Both the position numbers and the translations under genes were made by a program. The notes beneath the pieces are model-generated. The model was not told where the DNA came from. It did no database searches and saw only the letters and a program-made list of their open reading frames with translations. Positions 17,858 through 25,833 of a DNA stretch of 64,000 bases are shown here, piece by piece (the stretch's first letter is position 1; every line of letters starts with the position of its first letter). Source of the DNA: JAPHTQ01 sp050295975 (GTDB lineage Bacteria > Pseudomonadota > Gammaproteobacteria > Thiohalomonadales > Thiohalomonadaceae). Location of the stretch: positions 12,494 through 76,493 of the forward strand of contig JBNKQR010000005.1 in the NCBI GenBank assembly GCA_050295975.1, read 5' to 3'.

Positions 17858-17996
17858 TTCACCGCAGAGACGCAGAGGAGGCAAAGAGAGGCTGTAGATA
17901 TCTTCGGGCAGCCAATGTTGCCCTGGATAGCTCATCCTGGCAGTCATGGCTTCCTGCCATGCCCCCCTTTGCGCTCTTTGCGCCTTTGCGGTGAGA
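17858..17996. repeat. intergenic element with CGCAAAG/CGCAGAG inverted arms
   Basis: The left arm (17860-17887) begins CACCGCAGAGACGCAGAGG. The right arm (17966-17993) is its approximate inverted complement, CCTTTGCGCTCTTTGCGCC, and ends in GCGGTG. The two flank about 80 bases without coding signals. Similar CGCAAAG-rich arms are scattered in many proteobacterial genomes. It fills the 229-base gap between argS and the cytochrome b gene. It may be a non-autonomous repeat or a bidirectional terminator-like hairpin. Confidence 0.6.
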
Positions 17997-18003
17997 GAAG
18001 TTT

Positions 18004-18738
18004 TTACTCTTCGAGATCCACCGGCTGCTTCGGCAACACCTTGTGGCCACTGAACATGGCGGAGACCAGTCCGGCGCGTTCGCGGATCTCGCCCATCACC
18101 ACGGCGGCGATGTGCAGCACGATGGCGATGCCGAGGATGAAGAAGACAATCTCATGCACCTCAATAAACGGCTTGCGGAAGGCTCGCATCTCTCCCCATG
18201 CAACGGCGTCGACCATCGCCTTGTTACCAGGCAGCAGGGTGGAGGGATCGACATTGGCGGGGGCTACCCACTCAGCGATCCAGGCACCGAGCGGCGGATA
18301 GTAGAGATCAGTACCCGCGAGCACCAGACCAGTTATCGCCTGGGTGATTAGCAGCACTAACAGCGCCAGGATCATCAAGCGGCCCAGGGGGTTATGGCCC
18401 AGATAGGCATTCGGTTCGCCGCTACGCAGGCTTTTGATGTAATCGCCCAGCTCGGCGACGAAGCCTTTGCCAGGAAGGATTGCCGACCAGCGAGCAAAAC
18501 GGCTACCGGTAAAGCCCTGCACGATGCGCCAAAGCAGGTTGGCGGCAAACAGATAACCGAAATAGGTGTGGAGTATCTTCATGCCGATCTTGGCCTCACC
18601 GGCCAGACCGAGTGTCTTGCCGTTGTAGATCACCAGGCCAGTAGCCAGTAGACCGAGCACACTCAGGAAGTTGATCCAGTGGAACCAGCGAATACCGCGG
18701 TCCCACACCTTGTAGGCGTTATAGGTGGTGGTAGTCAT
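18004..18738 (-). CDS. cytochrome b561-type membrane protein
   Basis: A 244-residue protein of the bacterial di-haem cytochrome b family (PF01292, COG3658). It has four main transmembrane helices with candidate haem-ligand histidines: His20 in RWFHWINF, a second in helix 2 (KILHTYFGYLF), and a pair near the C-terminus in EVHEIVFF and VLHIAAVVMGE. It would move electrons between a periplasmic c-type cytochrome or flavoprotein and the quinone pool. No partner gene is adjacent. It lies between priA and argS, which are often adjacent in related genomes, so it looks like an insertion in that order. Confidence 0.82.
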   Translation of the reverse strand: MTTTTYNAYKVWDRGIRWFHWINFLSVLGLLATGLVIYNGKTLGLAGEAKIGMKILHTYFGYLFAANLLWRIVQGFTGSRFARWSAILPGKGFVAELGDYIKSLRSGEPNAYLGHNPLGRLMILALLVLLITQAITGLVLAGTDLYYPPLGAWIAEWVAPANVDPSTLLPGNKAMVDAVAWGEMRAFRKPFIEVHEIVFFILGIAIVLHIAAVVMGEIRERAGLVSAMFSGHKVLPKQPVDLEE

Positions 18739-18812
18739 CTCATTTTCGCTTGGGTGGTCAGTAAGACGGCCGATGTTAGCGCTGGAATATTAAAGATGTA
18801 TGAATGATCGCC

Positions 18813-21017
18813 TTAAAACAGCTCCACCGGATCCACATCCAGCGACCAGCGCGCCTTGCGCCCGCTCTTGAGCGTCTCCAGCTGCGGCGCCCAAACGGCG
18901 AGAAGCCGCTGCAACGCCTGTCGATTCTCCGCCTGCAGCAGCAACTGGGCACGACTGCGCCCGGCACGACGCTCCATCGGTGCAGGCACCGGGCCCATCA
19001 GCCAGACCCCTTCATGGCCGATGCGCTCCGCCAGCTGTCGCGCCTCTTCGAGAAAATCGTTGGGTGCCTGTGGATTCACCGCCTCAGCACGTAGCAGGGC
19101 CAGATGACTGAATGGGGGTAACCCCGCCTCCTCTCGCTCTTTCAGCGTGGCAGCGGCAAAACGGGCGTAGTCCTGCTCGACCAGTAGGCGCAGCAGCGGG
19201 TGATCCGGCGCGTGAGTCTGAATCAACACGCTACCCGGCTTCTCGGCACGTCCGGCTCGACCGGCCACCTGAATGATCAACTGCGCCATCCGTTCAGCGG
19301 CACGGAAGTCGGCACTGAACAGGCCCTGATCCGCATCGAGGATCCCCACCAGGGTGACGCCGGGAAAGTGGTGCCCCTTGGCCAGCATTTGAGTACCGAT
19401 GAGAATGCGTCCCTGGCCCGTACTCACCTCGGTGAGTAGTGCGTCCATCGAGCCTTTGCGCCGGGTGGTGTCGCGATCGATGCGCACGATACCCACATCG
19501 GGGAAGCGTTGCTTTAGCCCCTGCTCAATTCGCTCAGTCCCCTGCCCTACCGGATGGAGTTCGGCCCCACCACACTCAGGGCAACTGATCGGCCGTGGGC
19601 GCTCGGCACCACAGTGGTGGCAGCGCAGACGACCGGAGCGGGCGTAGTAGGTCATGTGCGCATCGCAGCGCTGGCACTGGCTGGTCCAGCTGCAATCATG
19701 GCAGATCAACACTGGGGCAAAGCCGCGCCGGTTGAGGAACAGCAGTACCTGCCCCTCCGCTTCGAGGTGTTGCCGCATCGCCTGTTGCATTGCCATGGAG
19801 AGTCCGTCGTCCACATGTTGCTGACGCATATCGAGCAGGCGAATCGACGGCTGCGAGGCACTGCCCGCCCGCTCCGGCAGATGCAGATGGCGGTAGCGCC
19901 CCTGGCGGGCGTTGTGCAGGCTCTCCAGCGAAGGGGTTGCGGTACCGAGTAGCAACGGGATGTTGTGCAGGCGGGCACGTAACACCGCCAGATCCCGCGC
20001 CGAATAGCGAAAGCCATCCTGCTGTTTGAAAGAGGGGTCATGCTCCTCGTCGAGAATAATCAGCCCTGGATTGGGTAGCGGGGTGAAGATCGCCGAGCGT
20101 GTACCGACGACAATAGGCGCCTCGCCCTGTCGCGCCATCTGCCACGCACAAAGGCGCTCACTATCACTGAGACCAGAGTGAAGCACGGCAATGGGCAGCG
20201 CGAAGCGGCGGCGCAGACGACGCATCAATTGCGGCGTCAGGCCGATCTCCGGCACCAGCAGCAGTACCTGGCGTCCACTATCCAGTACCCGTTGCATCGC
20301 TTGTAGGTAGACTTCGGTTTTGCCGCTACCGGTCACCCCTTCCAGCAGCAGGGTAGCGAATTCGTTGCTCTGTTCTGCCAATGCATCGACGGCCTGCTGT
20401 TGGCTGCTATTGAGTGGCGGAGGCGTCTCCCCTCTCTCCTGCTCTGGCATGGCAAGGCAGGGGCGCAGGTCGATCTCGACCCAGCCCTTCTCCACCAGAC
20501 GTTTCATTACCGGCCGCCAGTTATCGAACTCGCTATCGAGGCGCGAGGCCTCCACCCCCTCCGGATACGCCTGCAGCAGCTGGAACAGGCTGAGCTGTTT
20601 CGGTGCACGTTTGAACTGTTCTTCATTAGCAGCCTCTCCGGTACTACTCAGACGCCACACCTCAATACCGCGCACCGCTGCATCACGCTCCTGCCGTAAC
20701 AGCACCGGCAGGGCGACACTAAAGACCTCGCCGGGTGGATGCCGATAATAATCGGTCGCCCAGCGCAACAGTTTCATCACCGTCTCGTCGAAAAGTGGCA
20801 CTTCATCCAGCTGTCGATGTGCCGCCTTCAATTTTTCTGTCGGCAATTCACTCTTTGCCGCCACCTCCACCAGCACCCCGACCTGTTTTCCTCGACCAAA
20901 GGGCACCAGAAAGCGCTGCCCTGGAACGGGAGCGGAAAGCAGATCGCGGGGCGGCAAATAGTCGAACAGTCGACGTAGAGGTGAGGGGATAGCGATACGT
21001 AAAATAGGTGGGGACAT
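18813..21017 (-). CDS. priA: primosomal replication restart helicase
   Basis: A 734-residue superfamily 2 helicase that reloads the replisome at stalled forks. The N-terminal 3' DNA-binding domain starts ILRIAIPSPLRRLFDYLPP. The helicase core has Walker A GVTGSGKTEVY, Walker B ILDEEHD and the SAT-like GTATPS. The eight-cysteine zinc module runs from LICHDCSWTSQCQRC to CPECGG. The ATG at 21017 gives the usual PriA N-terminus, while an upstream ATG at 21116 would add 33 unrelated residues. A cluster of DnaA boxes lies about 100 bases upstream. Confidence 0.96.
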   Translation of the reverse strand: MSPPILRIAIPSPLRRLFDYLPPRDLLSAPVPGQRFLVPFGRGKQVGVLVEVAAKSELPTEKLKAAHRQLDEVPLFDETVMKLLRWATDYYRHPPGEVFSVALPVLLRQERDAAVRGIEVWRLSSTGEAANEEQFKRAPKQLSLFQLLQAYPEGVEASRLDSEFDNWRPVMKRLVEKGWVEIDLRPCLAMPEQERGETPPPLNSSQQQAVDALAEQSNEFATLLLEGVTGSGKTEVYLQAMQRVLDSGRQVLLLVPEIGLTPQLMRRLRRRFALPIAVLHSGLSDSERLCAWQMARQGEAPIVVGTRSAIFTPLPNPGLIILDEEHDPSFKQQDGFRYSARDLAVLRARLHNIPLLLGTATPSLESLHNARQGRYRHLHLPERAGSASQPSIRLLDMRQQHVDDGLSMAMQQAMRQHLEAEGQVLLFLNRRGFAPVLICHDCSWTSQCQRCDAHMTYYARSGRLRCHHCGAERPRPISCPECGGAELHPVGQGTERIEQGLKQRFPDVGIVRIDRDTTRRKGSMDALLTEVSTGQGRILIGTQMLAKGHHFPGVTLVGILDADQGLFSADFRAAERMAQLIIQVAGRAGRAEKPGSVLIQTHAPDHPLLRLLVEQDYARFAAATLKEREEAGLPPFSHLALLRAEAVNPQAPNDFLEEARQLAERIGHEGVWLMGPVPAPMERRAGRSRAQLLLQAENRQALQRLLAVWAPQLETLKSGRKARWSLDVDPVELF

Positions 21018-21119
21018 GGGGCCGAAGTTTACCACGCTGACCAGCTTAACTTGGCCGTGATTGTTAAGGTCTGATGACAGAAAACGCGCTAACTGCTTGT
21101 CGCTGCTCGCTTTCATAAG

Positions 21120-21154
21120 TTATCCACAAAAGCTGTGGATAACTTTGTGGATGA
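21120..21154. promoter_or_regulatory. cluster of three DnaA boxes upstream of priA
   Basis: A perfect DnaA box TTATCCACA lies at 21120-21128. A second perfect box on the opposite strand (TGTGGATAA) lies at 21134-21142. A one-mismatch box (TGTGGATGA) lies at 21146-21154. The next 235 bases (to 21392) are strikingly AT-rich and contain no gene. DnaA could control priA here, or the region could act as a DnaA-titration or origin-like site. The usual oriC neighbours (dnaA, rpmH, mnmG) are not present. Confidence 0.65.
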
Positions 21155-21392
21155 AATGGGGCTATCCGCCCTAAAGCCCCGTCAGTTCTGGAAAAGTATT
21201 AAAATGGCGATAAAATCATCAATGCAGAAATACATAACAATATCAATTAGATAAAACTTTTCTTAAGGCAAGTGAATATTTTTTCTCGGCTACTGTTGAC
21301 AAACAGAAGGGTGCTGAAATCCATGTGAATAAAAGTCATAAAATGAGTCTTTTTCGGACTTGTACAGAGTGATTTTTTTTGCTAGTTGAGGG

Positions 21393-22631
21393 TCAATCTT
21401 TCATTCCGTGCAGGCTTCCCATGCTTTCGTCTGCCCATAGAACTGCCTGCAAATAGCTGTGGCGGAAATCACTGGCTGATATGCCTGTGTTGAGCAGCTC
21501 CTGCCATGCACCTTTCTCGTAATTAAGCACCTCAGTGAGCACCTTACCGGCCTCACCTGCCTTCTCCAGCAACGCCTGCTTCACCTCGACGCTGAGCGGA
21601 AGCCCTGCCAGCAGTTCTTCCATCGGTCTATCCATCAGCGCATCAAGCACCGAGAAGAGGCCACAGGTAAAATATTGGTCCCTGTCGCGAGGGTGGTTGT
21701 GCAGGTCAGCGAGCAGTTCGCACATACGGCCCCGAATCAGGGCTGTACGCATCAGCTCCCGTGGTTTGTCGTCGATTCGCGCCAACAGCAGCAAATTGAC
21801 CCACTTTTTGATGGTGTTGGTACCAATCAGGACCAGTGCCCGGTGCACCGACTCTATCTCCTTTCCCAGAGCAAAGGCGGCGGAGTTGATGAAGCGCAAC
21901 AGTCGGTAGGTAAGGGAGACATCCTGCACAATGAGCTGTTCCAGCTCATCAATGTCTGCATCGGGGTCCTGCAACTTGGCCAGCAGACTGAGGATCACCA
22001 ATCGGTTAGCGGGCATGCTATGCCCTTCAATAATATGCGGCTTACAGAGAAAATAGCCCTGAAAATAATCGAAACCGAGTTCCCTGCACATTTCGAACTC
22101 TTCGTGGGTCTCCACCTTCTCCGCCAGCAATTTGACCTGGAACGGCTCCAGCTGCGTCATCCTTTCACGCAGATCGGCTTCATTTTGTCCCATCACCTCA
22201 AGCTTGACGATGTGAGCGATCTCCAGCAGGGGGATAAATTTGTCGCTGAAAACGAAATCATCCAGGGCAATGATGAAGTCATTGGCTGCCAGTTCGCGCA
22301 TACCCTCTATCACATGCTCGTCCGGTTCGATGTCTTCGAGGATCTCAAGCACGACCTGGCTCTTATCCAGAGGCAGCGGATGATCGCCGCGAATGAAGCT
22401 GCCGGTGAGGTTGAAATAGGCAGGGTGGGCGCCGACGATGGAGTCGAGTCCAATATCAAGCACGCTGTTGATGATCACTTCAGTGGTGGCACGATCCCCG
22501 TCCGGGAATTCGGCATAATTGCCCTCATTGCCCGCGCGATAGAGTAGCTCGTAGGCCACGACCTCCTGCTTGCGATCGAAGATCGGCTGACGTCCGACAA
22601 AGATATTACTGGCGACTGCCTCGTTATCCAT
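21393..22631 (-). CDS. EAL-HDOD domain signalling protein (YuxH-like)
   Basis: A 412-residue protein. The N-terminal half is an EAL-like domain (FVGRQPIFDRKQEVVAYELLYR at residues 11-32) in which the ELLYR motif replaces EAL and other catalytic acidic residues are missing, so c-di-GMP hydrolysis is unlikely. The C-terminal half (about 200-390) is an HDOD domain (LLRFINSAAFAL, then the TNTIKKWVNLLLLARI region). Proteins of this build regulate motility and biofilm responses by protein contacts. It is a single gene followed downstream by an AT-rich gap before priA. Confidence 0.87.
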   Translation of the reverse strand: MDNEAVASNIFVGRQPIFDRKQEVVAYELLYRAGNEGNYAEFPDGDRATTEVIINSVLDIGLDSIVGAHPAYFNLTGSFIRGDHPLPLDKSQVVLEILEDIEPDEHVIEGMRELAANDFIIALDDFVFSDKFIPLLEIAHIVKLEVMGQNEADLRERMTQLEPFQVKLLAEKVETHEEFEMCRELGFDYFQGYFLCKPHIIEGHSMPANRLVILSLLAKLQDPDADIDELEQLIVQDVSLTYRLLRFINSAAFALGKEIESVHRALVLIGTNTIKKWVNLLLLARIDDKPRELMRTALIRGRMCELLADLHNHPRDRDQYFTCGLFSVLDALMDRPMEELLAGLPLSVEVKQALLEKAGEAGKVLTEVLNYEKGAWQELLNTGISASDFRHSYLQAVLWADESMGSLHGMKD

Positions 22632-22765
22632 ACATCGATTCCACTATATTGTTGTTATATTTCGCAGCATCAATCCCTGACAGCCATTTATTTTTTTGAC
22701 AACTCTTTCGATTATTCCACGGGCGCTCCCATTACGGAAGGCACTAGCCATAAACTTTAGACGTA

Positions 22766-22791
22766 AAAAAACCCGGCGTTGCCGGGTTTTC
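22766..22791 (-). terminator. Rho-independent terminator of rpmB-rpmG
   Basis: A perfect 9-base stem AAACCCGGC / GCCGGGTTT (22769-22789) with a GTT loop lies 24 bases beyond rpmG. On the minus strand it is followed by a run of T. Confidence 0.9.
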
Positions 22792-22814
22792 TACTTTTCT
22801 GCGCGAAAGTGAAG

Positions 22815-22982
22815 TTACTTAATCTTCGCTTCCTTATACATCACATGCTGGCGAACCACGGGATCAAACTTCTTGATCTCCATCTTTTCCGGCATGTTGC
22901 GCTTGTTCTTGTCGGTGGTGTAGAAGTGACCGGTACCGGCACTGGACACCAGGCGAATTTTATCACGGGCTGATTTTGCCAT
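22815..22982 (-). CDS. rpmG: 50S ribosomal protein L33
   Basis: A 55-residue ribosomal protein starting MAKSARDKIRLVSSAGTG and ending KEAKIK, matching bacterial L33 in length and sequence. It binds 23S rRNA near the E site. The zinc-binding cysteines found in some L33 paralogues are absent, so this is the C-minus form. It lies eleven bases beyond rpmB and upstream of a strong terminator, the usual rpmB-rpmG operon. Confidence 0.97.
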   Translation of the reverse strand: MAKSARDKIRLVSSAGTGHFYTTDKNKRNMPEKMEIKKFDPVVRQHVMYKEAKIK

Positions 22983-22993
22983 CGTATTTCTCC

Positions 22994-23230
22994 TTAAACC
23001 TTCTCGCCGCGGGCACGGATGTCGGCCAGGACGGCATCGATACCCTTCTTATCAATGATGCGCATACCTTTGGTGGTAAGACGCAGCTTGACCCAGCGGT
23101 TCTCGCTCTCCACCCAGAAACGGTGGCTGTGCAAATTCGGCAGAAAACGACGCTTCGTCTTGTTGTGCGCATGCGAAACGTTGTTACCGGTGACCGGACG
23201 TTTGCCTGTTACCTGGCAGACCTTGGACAT
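22994..23230 (-). CDS. rpmB: 50S ribosomal protein L28
   Basis: A 78-residue protein with the L28 signature MSKVCQVTGKRPVTGNN and HNKTKRRFLPNLHSHRFWV. It has a single N-terminal cysteine, so it is not the zinc form. The ATG at 23230 is preceded by GGAGTCC. A longer frame from 23266 adds residues foreign to L28. It is followed by rpmG and preceded by radC, the order known from enterobacteria and pseudomonads. Confidence 0.97.
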   Translation of the reverse strand: MSKVCQVTGKRPVTGNNVSHAHNKTKRRFLPNLHSHRFWVESENRWVKLRLTTKGMRIIDKKGIDAVLADIRARGEKV

Positions 23231-23346
23231 GACTCTGGACTCCAAAAATTCAGAAATTCTGTTCATCCCCCGGATACCCCAGGGGCAGGAAGCCGGATTT
23301 TATACCAAAACAGGCCCGCCACCGCAAGGAAAACCTCTCTTTTTAG

Positions 23347-24021
23347 CTACAAAATGCCCCGTTCCGCGAGGGAGGTGATCTCCCCGTCGCCGATGATCAT
23401 GTGGTCCAGCAGCCTGACCTCCACCAGTTCTAGCGCCTGCTGCAGGCGACGGGTGATCTGCTCATCGGCGCGACTCGGCTCCGCCACCCCTGAGGGGTGG
23501 TTGTGGGCCAGGATCACCGCCGCCGCGTTGTGCGAGAGAGTACGGCTAACCACTTCCCGAGGATGGACACTGGCGCCGTCGATGGTGCCGTAGAACAGCT
23601 CCTCATAACTTAACACCCGGTTACGATTATCGAGAAACAGACAGGCAAATACCTCCTGGCGGCGGCCGCGCAGACGGTTACTGAGATAACGACGGGTATG
23701 CTCGGGACAGGTCAGAGCATCATCCCGCTGCAGGGTGCTCAACAGATGACGTGCTGAGAGTTCCAATACCGCCTGGAGTTGGGTGTATTTGGCAGTACCC
23801 AGCCCCTTGCTGAGACAGAAGCTGTCACGGTCCGCCTCCAACAACTGACGCAGACCGCCAAAATGGTCCAGGGTCTCCCGGGCTAGGTCGATGGCGCTCT
23901 TACCGGCCACGCCGGTACGCAGAAAGATCGCCAATAATTCGGCATCAGAAAGGGCAGCAGCGCCCCGCTGCAGCAGTTTTTCGCGAGGACGCTCCTCGAG
24001 GGGCCAGTCGGATATCGCCAT
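23347..24021 (-). CDS. radC: RadC/YicR family JAB-domain protein
   Basis: A 224-residue UPF0758 protein. An N-terminal helix-hairpin-helix-like region (residues 1-100, with RPREKLLQRGAAALSDAELLAIFLRTG) precedes a JAB/MPN metallopeptidase-like domain with the motif HNHPSGVAEPSRAD near residue 172. Despite its historical name, a DNA-repair role is not established. It lies upstream of rpmB-rpmG on the same strand and divergent from coaBC. Confidence 0.92.
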   Translation of the reverse strand: MAISDWPLEERPREKLLQRGAAALSDAELLAIFLRTGVAGKSAIDLARETLDHFGGLRQLLEADRDSFCLSKGLGTAKYTQLQAVLELSARHLLSTLQRDDALTCPEHTRRYLSNRLRGRRQEVFACLFLDNRNRVLSYEELFYGTIDGASVHPREVVSRTLSHNAAAVILAHNHPSGVAEPSRADEQITRRLQQALELVEVRLLDHMIIGDGEITSLAERGIL

Positions 24022-24112
24022 GTCGACCTCCTTGTCGAATAGGGTTAATTACCACCATTGGATAGTAACTCTCTGCTGCCGGATCGTGAAGTCTTTCTGC
24101 TAGAATGGACAG

Positions 24113-25333
24113 ATGAAGAGTAAGCGTTCACATTTTAGTCTGGCAGGGCGCCGTATACTGCTCGGCGTCACCGGAGGTATCGCGGCCTACAAGGCCGCGG
24201 AACTGGTGCGTGGCCTGACCAGAGAAGGGGCCTCGGTACGGGTGGTGATGACCCGTGCCGCGGAGGAGTTCATCACACCGATGACCCTGCAGGCCCTCTC
24301 TGGCAATCCGGTACGACAGGGGCTGTTCGACTCACAGCACGAGGCGGCTATGGGTCACATCGAACTGGCACGCTGGGCCGAGCTGGTTCTGGTGGCACCG
24401 GCCAGCGCCGACTTTCTCGCTCGCCTGACCGCGGGTATGGCCGACGACCTGCTGGCAACCCTCTGTCTGGCGACCGCGGCACCGATTATGGTCGCACCGG
24501 CGATGAACCAGCAGATGTGGCGAGCAAGTGCCACCGCCGAAAATGCAGCGACCTTGAAACGGCGCGGCATCCTGATTGTAGGGCCCGCCGAGGGAGAACA
24601 GGCCTGCGGCGACGAGGGTCCGGGGCGAATGGTGGAGCCTGCTGAGCTGGTGAGCCGCTGTATCGAACACTTCGCCAACGGTCCCCTCTCTGGGGTCAGG
24701 GTAACGGTCACCGCGGGACCGACCCGAGAGGCTCTGGACCCGGTGCGTTACATTAGTAACCACAGCTCCGGCAAAATGGGTTTTGCCGTTGCAGCGGCTG
24801 CCGCCTCCATGGGTGCAAAAGTTCGACTGATCGCTGGCCCGGTGGCATTGAGCACCCCAGCCGGGGTCGAACGAGTAGATGTAACTTCGGCAGCGGAGAT
24901 GCAGGAGGCCACACTCGCCGCAGCGGGCGACATCTTCATCGGCTGTGCGGCAGTAGCCGATTATCGCCCACAATCCGTGGCGGCGGAAAAGATAAAAAAA
25001 CAAGGCAGCGACGTCACCCTGTCGCTGCAACAGAACCCGGATATTCTGGCTTCCGTTGCAGCCCTGTCACCGGCCCCCTTCACCGTCGGCTTTGCCGCCG
25101 AGACAGAGAATTTGAAACAATATGCGCTGGACAAACTGCAACGCAAGGGTCTGGACATGATTGCCGCTAACCAGGTTGGTGCCGCATCGAGCGGCGGCTT
25201 TAACAGTGATGAAAACGAACTTGAACTTTACTGGAATGGGGGTGGCACATCGCTACCTCTGATGGACAAAACAACACTTGCTCAACGGCTACTTGAGGTC
25301 GTTGTACAGCGCTACAAAAAAGGTAAGGAATAA
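24113..25333 (+). CDS. coaBC: bifunctional phosphopantothenoylcysteine decarboxylase / phosphopantothenate-cysteine ligase
   Basis: A 406-residue coenzyme A synthesis enzyme. The N-terminal flavin-dependent CoaC half starts ILLGVTGGIAAYKAAELVR and contains the catalytic His in the MGHIELARWAE region, the PAMNQQMW motif and the ACGDEGPGRM loop. The CoaB half begins near residue 195 (VTVTAGPTREALDPVRYISN) and ends with the CTP-using ligase region AANQVG. A TAGAAT -10-like hexamer lies at 24101-24106, which would make the message nearly leaderless. It is followed three bases later by dut. Confidence 0.96.
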   Translation: MKSKRSHFSLAGRRILLGVTGGIAAYKAAELVRGLTREGASVRVVMTRAAEEFITPMTLQALSGNPVRQGLFDSQHEAAMGHIELARWAELVLVAPASADFLARLTAGMADDLLATLCLATAAPIMVAPAMNQQMWRASATAENAATLKRRGILIVGPAEGEQACGDEGPGRMVEPAELVSRCIEHFANGPLSGVRVTVTAGPTREALDPVRYISNHSSGKMGFAVAAAAASMGAKVRLIAGPVALSTPAGVERVDVTSAAEMQEATLAAAGDIFIGCAAVADYRPQSVAAEKIKKQGSDVTLSLQQNPDILASVAALSPAPFTVGFAAETENLKQYALDKLQRKGLDMIAANQVGAASSGGFNSDENELELYWNGGGTSLPLMDKTTLAQRLLEVVVQRYKKGKE

Positions 25334-25336
25334 GGC

Positions 25337-25798
25337 ATGGGCAAGCAGCAAATTGAACTAAAGATTCTTGATCCACGACTGGGTGATGAATTCCCTCTGC
25401 CAGCCTATGCCACCGACGGCTCTGCGGGCATGGACATGCGTGCTATGCTCGATGAACCACTTGAGATCGGGCCGGGAGAGACCCGATTGATCCCGACCGG
25501 GCTGGCAATTCACATTGCCGATCCATCTCTGGCGTCTGTATTGTTACCTCGCTCAGGTCTGGGACATAAAAAAGGGATTGTTCTGGGGAATTTGGTTGGT
25601 TTGATCGACTCGGATTATCAGGGACAGGTCTTTGTCTCCTGCTGGAACCGAAGCAATGAGGCGTTTACTGTCCAAATTGGAGAGCGCATTGCGCAGATGG
25701 TGTTTATTCCGGTAGTACAGGCAGAGTTTGCAATCGTTGATGATTTTGAAAATTCTCAGCGAGGTGACGGTGGTTTTGGCCATACCGGGAAACACTAG
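25337..25798 (+). CDS. dut: dUTP diphosphatase
   Basis: A 153-residue trimeric dUTPase hydrolysing dUTP to dUMP. The five conserved motifs are visible: DGSAGMDMRA, PRSGLGHKKGI, GLIDSDYQG, ERIAQMVF and the C-terminal glycine-rich GDGGFGHTG that closes over the active site. It starts three bases after coaBC. The order coaBC-dut-(algC region)-argB is the Pseudomonas order. Confidence 0.97.
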   Translation: MGKQQIELKILDPRLGDEFPLPAYATDGSAGMDMRAMLDEPLEIGPGETRLIPTGLAIHIADPSLASVLLPRSGLGHKKGIVLGNLVGLIDSDYQGQVFVSCWNRSNEAFTVQIGERIAQMVFIPVVQAEFAIVDDFENSQRGDGGFGHTGKH

Positions 25799-25833
25799 TA
25801 CAAAACTGAAAATATCAACAAGGGACAGTAATC

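Noticed and set aside
17795..18301. 168-codon frame between argS and cytochrome b
   Set aside because: It runs through the inverted-repeat element and into the antisense of the cytochrome gene. The translation is repetitive and has no family resemblance.
21018..21116. 33-residue N-terminal extension of priA
   Set aside because: The added residues do not match PriA, and the ATG at 21017 gives the family N-terminus.
21120..21392. chromosomal origin of replication
   Set aside because: DnaA boxes are present but no dnaA, dnaN, rpmH or mnmG lies nearby, and skew cannot be computed here. It is kept as a regulatory cluster rather than called oriC.
21675..22547. 290-codon open frame opposite the EAL-HDOD gene
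   Set aside because: It lies wholly inside the antisense strand of a well-supported gene, with no recognisable domain.
24332..25030. 232-codon open frame opposite coaBC
   Set aside because: Antisense shadow with Cys/His/Arg-rich composition typical of reverse frames in GC-rich genes.
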